The notes below the pieces were generated by a model. It had not been told where the DNA came from. It saw only the letters and a list, made by a program, of their open reading frames with translations, and searched no databases. Below are positions 13,536 through 18,838 of a stretch of 18,838 nt of DNA, in pieces. Position numbers and translations under genes: made by a program. Origin of the DNA: an uncultured Collinsella sp. Lineage in GTDB: Bacteria > Actinomycetota > Coriobacteriia > Coriobacteriales > Coriobacteriaceae. Every line of letters starts with the position of its first letter. Position 1 is the first letter of the stretch. Location: positions 1 to 18,838 of the forward strand of contig CABUDZ010000035.1 of assembly GCA_902490445.1 (NCBI GenBank). Reading direction: 5' to 3'.

Positions 13536-15323
13536 CTACATCAGGCGCAGGCTGACGTCCTTGAGCTGGGCGCCGCTAACGGCACTCGGGGCGCCCGACA
13601 TGAGGTCGGAGCCGCTGGCCGTCTTGGGGAACGCCATGACGTCGCGAATGGAGTCGGAGCCGGTGAGCAGCATGCACACGCGGTCCAGGCCCAGGGCGAA
13701 GCCGCCCATCGGGGGCGCACCAAACTTGAGGGCCTCCATGAGGAAGCCAAACTGAGACTCGGCGCGCTCTTCGGTAAAGCCCAGGAGCTTAAGCATGGAC
13801 ATCTGCATCTCGGCGTTGTGGATACGCATACCGCCGCCACCGGCCTCAAAGCCGTCCATGACAAAGTCGTAGGTGCAGGAACCGGCTGCCAGCGGGTCGG
13901 CCTCGATCTTGGCGATGTCGGTCTCGGTCGGCAGGGTAAAGGGCTGGTGCTCGGCAGCATAGGCCTTGCGATCCTCGTCCCAGTGGAACAGCGGGAAGTT
14001 GACGACCCACAGGAAGTCGTGGCCCTCGCGCTTGACCTCGAGCGCATTGGCCATGTGGGAACGCATGCCGCCCAGGATCTCGTCGGAGAGCAGGCGCGGG
14101 CCGGCGGCGAACATCACAAGGTCGCCGGGCTCGACGTCCATGCGCTCGCGCAGGGCAGCCATCTCCTCGTCCGAGAAGAACTTGACGATGGGGCTGTTGA
14201 TGGAGCCGTCCTCGCGGAAGGCGATCCAGGCCAGGCCCTTGGCGCCAAACGTGGAGGCCACGCCGGCGAGCTTGTCGATCTTGGCGCGAGCCCAGGCACC
14301 GGCGCCCTTGGCGTTGATGGCCTTGACGACAGAGCCCTCCTCGTTCGCGGCAGTCGCAAAGACCTTGAACTTGGAGTTGGCGAAGATGTCGGTCAGGTCG
14401 ACCAGGTGCATGCCATAGCGGGTATCGGGCTTGTCGGAGCCATAGGTGTCCATGGCCTCCCAGTAGTCCATGCGACGCAGCGGCGTGGGCATCTCGACAC
14501 CCATGCGGCCGAAGGCATCGGCAAGAACCTCTTCGAGGGCGCTCATAACGTCGTTCTGGTCCACGAAGGACATCTCGATATCGACCTGGGTGAACTCGGG
14601 CTGACGGTCGGCGCGCAGGTCCTCGTCGCGGAAGCACTTGGCAACCTGATAGTAGCGCTCGACGCCACCGACCATAAGCAGCTGCTTCAGGAGCTGCGGG
14701 GACTGCGGCAGGGCGTAGAAGTTGCCCGGCTGGATGCGGCTGGGGACGATGAAGTCGCGGGCGCCCTCGGGCGTGGACTTGAACAGGGAGGGCGTCTCGA
14801 CCTCCATGAACTCACGGTTGTGCAGCGCCTCGCGAATGGCAAAGGTAAAGTCGGAGCGCAGCTTGAGGTTGGCCATCATCTCGGGACGACGGAGGTCCAG
14901 ATAGCGATAGCGCAGACGGGTGTCCTCGCTGGTCTCGATGCCGTCCTCGATCTGGAACGGCGGGGTGACGGATGTGTTGAGCACCTCGGCGTGGTCGGTC
15001 AGGACCTCGATCTCGCCGGTCGCGAGCTTGGTGTTGGTGGTCTCCTCGCCACGGGCGCGCACAACGCCGTGGATCTTGATGGGCCACTCGGGACGCATGG
15101 TCTCGGCGATCTTAAAGGCATCGCCGTCGGAGTGCTCGGGGTCGAAGGTGAGCTGCGTGATGCCCTCACGGTCGCGAAGGTCGCAGAAAATAAGGCCGCC
15201 GTGGTCGCGGCGACGGCTCACCCAACCGGTGAGGGTGACCTCTTCGCCCACGTTCTCGCGACGAAGCTCGCCGCAGGTACGGGTGTGCATGGAATGCTCG
15301 TCGATGGGACGGGTCTGGCTCAT
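13536..15323 (-). CDS. aspS: Aspartyl-tRNA synthetase
   Basis: A 595-aa class II aminoacyl-tRNA synthetase that charges tRNA-Asp. It has the bacterial layout: N-terminal OB-fold anticodon-binding domain (about 15-110, LTGWVSRRRDHGGLIFCDLR), catalytic core with motif 2 at about 230-246 (CFRDEDLRADRQPEFTQ), an inserted GAD domain in the middle, and motif 3 GLDR at 545-548. Length is normal for bacterial AspRS. AAAGGAGG lies 9 bases before the ATG. It is monocistronic, with a hairpin in the leader and an intrinsic terminator. Whether it also charges tRNA-Asn (non-discriminating form) cannot be read from the sequence here. Confidence 0.97.
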   Translation of the reverse strand: MSQTRPIDEHSMHTRTCGELRRENVGEEVTLTGWVSRRRDHGGLIFCDLRDREGITQLTFDPEHSDGDAFKIAETMRPEWPIKIHGVVRARGEETTNTKLATGEIEVLTDHAEVLNTSVTPPFQIEDGIETSEDTRLRYRYLDLRRPEMMANLKLRSDFTFAIREALHNREFMEVETPSLFKSTPEGARDFIVPSRIQPGNFYALPQSPQLLKQLLMVGGVERYYQVAKCFRDEDLRADRQPEFTQVDIEMSFVDQNDVMSALEEVLADAFGRMGVEMPTPLRRMDYWEAMDTYGSDKPDTRYGMHLVDLTDIFANSKFKVFATAANEEGSVVKAINAKGAGAWARAKIDKLAGVASTFGAKGLAWIAFREDGSINSPIVKFFSDEEMAALRERMDVEPGDLVMFAAGPRLLSDEILGGMRSHMANALEVKREGHDFLWVVNFPLFHWDEDRKAYAAEHQPFTLPTETDIAKIEADPLAAGSCTYDFVMDGFEAGGGGMRIHNAEMQMSMLKLLGFTEERAESQFGFLMEALKFGAPPMGGFALGLDRVCMLLTGSDSIRDVMAFPKTASGSDLMSGAPSAVSGAQLKDVSLRLM

Positions 15324-15344
15324 ACCAGTGATCCTCCTTTATGG

Positions 15345-15386
15345 ATCTGTGCCGCCCCGTGTCGTTCCGGGCGGCGTCGTACAGAT
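15345..15386 (-). promoter_or_regulatory. Bulged hairpin in the aspS leader
   Basis: ATCTGT (15345-15350) pairs with ACAGAT (15381-15386), and GCCGCCC (15351-15357) pairs with GGGCGGC (15369-15375), leaving a 5-base bulge (15376-15380) and an 11-base loop. In the leftward transcript it ends a few bases before the aspS ribosome site. It may modulate translation. I do not see a T-box consensus. Confidence 0.4.
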
Positions 15387-15579
15387 TTGCCCAGCCTGCG
15401 TAAACCGCGCAGCCAGACATGGCGTTCTATCTTATCGCACTCGCGTCGATGTGCCGCGAAAAAGTGGCTCCTGCCCAAAGACTTGACGGAGACGAAACAA
15501 TTGACGCGCCGCGACACCCGCCCGCGCTCGTCACGTGCGACAATATGCCCCAATAAAACAGCACTCGGAAAGGCCCGCC

Positions 15580-16215
15580 ATGACTGCACGCCTCATCGTT
15601 ATGGATATCGACTCCACGCTCATCAACCAGGAGGTCATCGACCTGTTGGGCGAGGAGGCCGGCGTAGGCGAGCAAGTGGCACAGATCACCGAGCGCGCCA
15701 TGCGCGGCGAGCTTGACTTTAAGCAGGCGCTCGAGGAGCGCGTGGGGCTGCTTGCCGGCCTGGACGAGAGTGTGTTCGAGCGCACCTTTGAGCGCGTGAC
15801 GTTTACCCCCGGCGCGCTGGAGCTTGTGCGCTCGGCGCACAGCAAGGGATGGAAGGTCGGCGTGGTAAGCGGCGGCTTTCACGAGGTCGCCGACAAGATC
15901 GTGGCTGCCGCGGGTATCGACTTTTGCCTGGCCAACCGCCTGGAAGTCGTGGAGGGCAAGCTCACCGGCAAGCTGGCGGCAGACATCGTGACCAAGGAGT
16001 CCAAGCTCATCCAGATGCTGGATTGGGCAGTTGAGTGCGGCGTCGACATGGCCCATACCGTCGCGATCGGCGACGGCGCCAACGACATCCCCATGATTCA
16101 GGCCGCGGGCACGGGCATCGCGTTTTGCGCCAAGCCCAAGACGCGCGAGGCGGCCCCGTTTGCCATCGACGAGCGCAACCTGATGCTCGCCATGGACATC
16201 ATCCTGCGTGACTAG
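15580..16215 (+). CDS. serB: Phosphoserine phosphatase SerB
   Basis: A 211-aa HAD-superfamily phosphatase that removes phosphate from L-phosphoserine, the last step of serine biosynthesis. The HAD motifs are complete: DxD nucleophile and acid D9/D11 in MDIDSTL, motif II SGG (97-99), motif III Lys142, and motif IV GDGAND with D165 and D169. E18 and the RGELDF/ALEERV cap segment match SerB substrate contacts. It is the short form without an N-terminal ACT domain. The start at 15580 has GGAAAGG upstream and begins right at the HAD strand; an in-frame GTG 15 codons earlier adds non-conserved residues. It is divergent from aspS; no other serine genes are adjacent. Confidence 0.93.
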   Translation: MTARLIVMDIDSTLINQEVIDLLGEEAGVGEQVAQITERAMRGELDFKQALEERVGLLAGLDESVFERTFERVTFTPGALELVRSAHSKGWKVGVVSGGFHEVADKIVAAAGIDFCLANRLEVVEGKLTGKLAADIVTKESKLIQMLDWAVECGVDMAHTVAIGDGANDIPMIQAAGTGIAFCAKPKTREAAPFAIDERNLMLAMDIILRD

Positions 16216-16252
16216 CCGATCCGTCTAACAACAGCATCAAATCCTCTATGTC

Positions 16253-16308
16253 TAGTTTCCGAACAATTTTGTTCTAATGTTCGGAAACTACCTTTCACGT
16301 GCTAGACT
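16253..16308 (+). promoter_or_regulatory. larB promoter with inverted-repeat operator
   Basis: TAGTTTCCGAACA (16253-16265) and its exact complement (16278-16290) form 13-bp arms with a 12-base spacer. The spacer contains a third half-site (TTGTTC, 16269-16274) that makes an overlapping GAACAA-TT-TTGTTC palindrome. The right arm covers a -35-like TTCGGA (16280-16285). An extended -10, TGCTAGACT (16300-16308), follows after a 17-base spacer. This is the expected layout for repression of larB-larC-tetR, plausibly by the TetR protein of the same operon. Confidence 0.6.
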
Positions 16309-16331
16309 TTGCACCGTCGAAGGGAACATAA

Positions 16332-17114
16332 ATGGATAAGCGAGATCTTGAGCAATTGCTGAGCGATGTTGCCGACGGAGCAGTCGCCCCGGAAGTCGCC
16401 CTCACGCGCATCCAGACGGCGCCAACCGCCGATCTGGGTTTTGCGCAGCTCGATCTTTCGCGCGGGGTGCGCCAGGGAGCCGGCGAGGTTGTCTACGGTG
16501 CCGGTAAAACCGCCGAGCAGATTGCCGCCATTATCAAAGCGCTGCGCGATGCCGGCCAGGAGCGCATCCTGGTCACGCGCCTGGACGCCGAGAAGGCAAC
16601 CCGTACCTCGGAGCTCCTCGACAACGGCATCGACCTGGGATATATCCCGGACGCACAGCTCGCCCTCGTGGGCGGCAAGCCCTCCCCCACCGGCAACGGA
16701 CGCATTGTCGTCGCCTGCGCCGGCACGAGCGACTTACCCGTCGCCGAAGAAGCCGCATTGACGGCCGAATTCTATGGCAACGAGGTCGACCGCCTCTACG
16801 ACGTAGGTGTCGCCGGCCTGCACCGCCTGCTCGCGCATGCCGAGGAACTTGCTCAGGCGCAGGTGGTCATCGCCATCGCCGGCATGGAGGGCGCCCTGGC
16901 GAGCGTTATCGGCGGTCTGGTGAGCTGCCCGGTCATCGCCGTTCCCACCAGCGTGGGCTACGGCGCAAATTTTGGAGGCGTAGCCGCGCTGCTCGCCATG
17001 CTCAACTCCTGCGCCAGCGGCGTTTCGGTCGTCAATATCGACAACGGCTTTGGTGCCGCCTACCAGGCAAGTCTTATCAATCATCTGAGCGCCGGCACAT
17101 CCTGCGCCCGTTAA
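16332..17114 (+). CDS. larB: LarB, nickel-pincer-nucleotide cofactor synthesis (PurE-related carboxylase)
   Basis: A 260-aa protein. LarB carboxylates the pyridine ring of nicotinic acid adenine dinucleotide and hydrolyses the anhydride, the first step toward the nickel-pincer cofactor of lactate racemase (known from Lactobacillus plantarum). The C-terminal half is PurE/AIR-carboxylase-like: VVACAGTSDLPVAEEA (about 127-140), GMEGALASVIGGL (184-196), VPTSVGYGANFGG (204-216) and MLNSCASGVSVVNIDNGFGA (223-242). Cys227 in the last motif lies where the catalytic Cys of LarB is expected. It is first in a larB-larC-tetR operon, with larC 10 bases downstream. No larA or larE is in the window, so the racemase or another cofactor user is elsewhere. 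Confidence 0.93.
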   Translation: MDKRDLEQLLSDVADGAVAPEVALTRIQTAPTADLGFAQLDLSRGVRQGAGEVVYGAGKTAEQIAAIIKALRDAGQERILVTRLDAEKATRTSELLDNGIDLGYIPDAQLALVGGKPSPTGNGRIVVACAGTSDLPVAEEAALTAEFYGNEVDRLYDVGVAGLHRLLAHAEELAQAQVVIAIAGMEGALASVIGGLVSCPVIAVPTSVGYGANFGGVAALLAMLNSCASGVSVVNIDNGFGAAYQASLINHLSAGTSCAR

Positions 17115-17124
17115 GGAGCATTCC

Positions 17125-18042
17125 ATGTCCCACCATCAGCACACGCTTATCATCGACGGCACTTCGGGCATCAGCGGCGATATGACCGTCGCGGCCCTGC
17201 TCGACCTGGGCGCCAGCGAGGAGCACCTGCGCGAACAGCTTGCCACGCTGCCGGTCGACGGCTTTACGATCGCCGTCACGCGCGCAAACAAGCATGGCAT
17301 TGACGCCTGCGATTTCGACGTCCAGCTTGCAGGGGAACTCGAGAACCACGATCACGATATGGCCTGGCTCTACGGCAACGAAGCAGCTGCCGAGCACACG
17401 CATGAGCATGAGCACCACCATCATGATCATGGCGAGCACGAACACGAGCACTGCCACGAGCATGACCATGAGGGCCACGGTCATGGCCACGAGGGTCACC
17501 ATCACGCCCACCACCATCACCACCGTTCTTTGGCGGACGTCACCGCCATCATAGATGGCTCGCAGCTAAGCGATGGCGCCAAGCGTCGCGCGATCGCCAT
17601 CTTTACCGCGCTCGCCGCCGCCGAGGCCAAGGCCCACGGCAAAACGCCCAAGACCGTCATGTTCCACGAGGTGGGCGCCGTCGACTCCATCGTCGACGTC
17701 TGCTCTGTCGCCATCTGCCTCGATGACCTTGGTATTGAGGACATCGTGGTCGAGTCGCTCTCTGAGGGTCACGGTACCATCCGCTGTGCCCACGGTCTCA
17801 TGCCCATTCCCGTCCCCGCTGTCGTCAACCTGTGCCAGGCGGGCAATATCGCCCTCACGCCCGCACCGGTCGCCGGCGAGCTCGTGACGCCCACGGGTGC
17901 CGCCATCGTCGCCGCACTGCGCACGTCCGAGCACCTGCCAGCCCGCTACCGCATCGAGGCCGTCGGCTACGGCGCTGGCAAGCGCCCCTACGAGGGCTGC
18001 TCTGGCACGCTCCGTTGCCTGCTTGTTCACGTGGATGCATAG
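17125..18042 (+). CDS. larC: LarC, nickel insertion protein (LarC1 part only, His-rich)
   Basis: A 305-aa protein. LarC inserts Ni into the pincer nucleotide in a CTP-dependent reaction. The N-terminal core (IIDGTSGISGDMTVAALLDLG, residues 9-29) and the later HEVGAVDSIVDV, SEGHGTIRCAHGLMPIPVPA and TPTGAAIVAAL segments are typical. Residues 90-133 form a His-rich stretch (25 His in 44 residues), fitting Ni storage or binding. The protein stops shortly after the GYGAGKRPYEG segment, where full-length LarC (about 400 aa or more) continues into the C-terminal LarC2 domain that binds CTP. No LarC2-like frame follows; tetR starts 2 bases after the stop. Thus it is either a LarC1 needing a separate LarC2, or a variant. 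AAGGAG lies 7 bases before the ATG. Confidence 0.9.
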   Translation: MSHHQHTLIIDGTSGISGDMTVAALLDLGASEEHLREQLATLPVDGFTIAVTRANKHGIDACDFDVQLAGELENHDHDMAWLYGNEAAAEHTHEHEHHHHDHGEHEHEHCHEHDHEGHGHGHEGHHHAHHHHHRSLADVTAIIDGSQLSDGAKRRAIAIFTALAAAEAKAHGKTPKTVMFHEVGAVDSIVDVCSVAICLDDLGIEDIVVESLSEGHGTIRCAHGLMPIPVPAVVNLCQAGNIALTPAPVAGELVTPTGAAIVAALRTSEHLPARYRIEAVGYGAGKRPYEGCSGTLRCLLVHVDA

Positions 18043-18044
18043 CT

Positions 18045-18584
18045 ATGGATGCCCGCAAGGCAAAAAGCCGCGCCGCCATCGTCGCGGCGTTCTCCGAGCT
18101 GCTGCGCGAAGAGGACTACGGCAAGATCACCGTCGGCGACATCATCGCTCGCGCCCATGTGGGTCGGGCCACGTTCTACGGCCTCTTCAAGAGCAAAGAT
18201 GACCTACTGTCCGAACTCGTGAGCGACATCTGCACCCACGCCCTCGACGACGATGGCACACCGCTCGATGATCCGCTCGTACAAGTCGAGCATCTCCTCA
18301 ACAACCTCTGGGAACGCCGCCAGGGCGTACGAGCCCTCGTAGCCGGCGCCGGTTCACGCGTCTTCGCCGACTGCTTACGCAAGACCATCATGTCACGAGC
18401 AGCCGAAACCGTCCCCGTCGACCCCACAGGTCCCGCTGGCACTATGGACCGCAGCTTCCTCCTCCATCACATAGCCTCAAGCTTCGTAGCCACCGTCCAA
18501 TGGTGGGCCTGGCACAACTTCCAAGCCAACAAATCCAACGTAGCCAAAGACTACCTCTCAGCCATACAGCCCCTCTTCACCTAA
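18045..18584 (+). CDS. TetR/AcrR-family transcriptional regulator
   Basis: A 179-aa regulator with the N-terminal TetR helix-turn-helix (about 29-48: ITVGDIIARAHVGRATFYG) followed by LFKSKDDLLSELV. The helical C-terminal domain (with a WWAWHNF motif near the end) resembles the TetR_C_8-type ligand domain. The ATG lies 2 bases after the larC stop with only a weak ribosome site, which suggests translational coupling. It is probably co-transcribed with larB-larC and may bind the inverted repeat ahead of larB. The ligand is unknown. The 3' end of the gene changes to A/C-rich codon use, unlike larB and larC. Confidence 0.9.
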   Translation: MDARKAKSRAAIVAAFSELLREEDYGKITVGDIIARAHVGRATFYGLFKSKDDLLSELVSDICTHALDDDGTPLDDPLVQVEHLLNNLWERRQGVRALVAGAGSRVFADCLRKTIMSRAAETVPVDPTGPAGTMDRSFLLHHIASSFVATVQWWAWHNFQANKSNVAKDYLSAIQPLFT

Positions 18585-18838
18585 GTAAGACCCCACCCCA
18601 AAGCATCACCCCAACCCAGGGCCCCACGCATCCCAAAGTGTCAACAACAGCTCAACGCCCCTATCAGCAACAAGCCCCTCCCATCCAAATTCAGATATAT
18701 GTTGGGTTGCTTGCTCGAGCGCAGCAAAGATCCCGCAGCTGGCCGCATGGGGTAACTTCCCAGCGCATTCCGCACTGATATTGTCTGTATTGAAGACGTC
18801 GATGATGCACCCGTATACCATTGACGTCGACACCATCA
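18585..18838. other. Unassigned terminal stretch, possible partial leftward ORF
   Basis: This 254-base end stretch has lower GC and different strand composition from the genes before it. A leftward frame is open from the window edge to about 18606 (76 residues in view, beginning MVSTSMVYGCIIDVFNTDNI). Its first 45 or so codons look more gene-like than the rest. I recognise no family, and no ribosome site can be judged because the sequence ends there. It may be the end of a gene entering from the right, or a remnant. I see no clear terminator for tetR. Confidence 0.25.

Noticed and set aside
13332..15716. Plus-strand open frame of 794 residues opposite aspS
   Set aside because: Shadow of aspS running through the stem-loop array and into serB in another frame; no homology seen.
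16253..16290. Terminator for serB
   Set aside because: No T-run follows the stem, and the right arm overlaps the -35 of the larB promoter, so an operator fits better.
17077..17523. Minus-strand Met/Val-rich frame resembling a membrane protein
   Set aside because: It is the reverse of the LarC His codons (CAC/CAT read as GTG/ATG), so the apparent hydrophobicity is an artefact.
17392..17523. Simple repeat or CRISPR-like array in the CAC/CAT-rich stretch
   Set aside because: It is in frame inside larC and encodes a His-rich metal-binding region; there are no regular spacers.

Overview
The window is GC-rich, densely coding bacterial chromosome. The gene set and style (two FeoA proteins with FeoB and a FeoB-associated Cys-rich peptide, an enoate-reductase-like old yellow enzyme, an Ebg-type beta-galactosidase, and LarB/LarC) suggest an anaerobic gut actinobacterium of the Coriobacteriia, probably Collinsella or a close relative. 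That assignment is an inference from gene content; no marker here proves it.

Layout. Positions 1-500 hold a strong leftward terminator, a decayed C-terminal fragment of a GntR/FCD-type regulator, and two inverted repeats. From 508 to 11833 every gene runs leftward: an OYE/2-enoate-reductase-type flavoenzyme with its own promoter; a ferrous-iron import cluster (feoA, feoA, feoB, Cys-rich membrane peptide) with two different candidate operators; a stand-alone HPr whose residue 46 is Asp instead of Ser; a 222-bp MITE-like element; an amino-acid antiporter of the GadC/YjeM type; and a lacZ-ebgC pair. A rightward lacI gene faces lacZ across a control region with three copies of a CAACCGGTTG operator. 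The lacI and aspS genes converge on an array of alternating stem-loops. Divergent from aspS, serB runs rightward, followed by a tight larB-larC-tetR operon behind a 13-bp-arm inverted-repeat operator. The last 250 bases are unassigned.

How the genes work together. feoA/feoA/feoB and the Cys-rich peptide should form one Fe(II) uptake unit controlled by iron. LacI should repress lacZ-ebgC for beta-galactoside hydrolysis; no sugar transporter is adjacent. LarB and LarC belong to the nickel-pincer-nucleotide cofactor pathway of lactate racemase-like enzymes, but LarA, LarE and the LarC C-terminal (LarC2) domain are not in the window. aspS and serB are housekeeping genes.

I see no defence system, CRISPR array, prophage, rRNA or tRNA gene. 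The most interesting unexplained signals are the MITE-like element at 6424-6645, the alternating stem-loop array at 13227-13440, the natural Asp46 HPr, and the His-rich, LarC2-less LarC co-transcribed with a TetR regulator.
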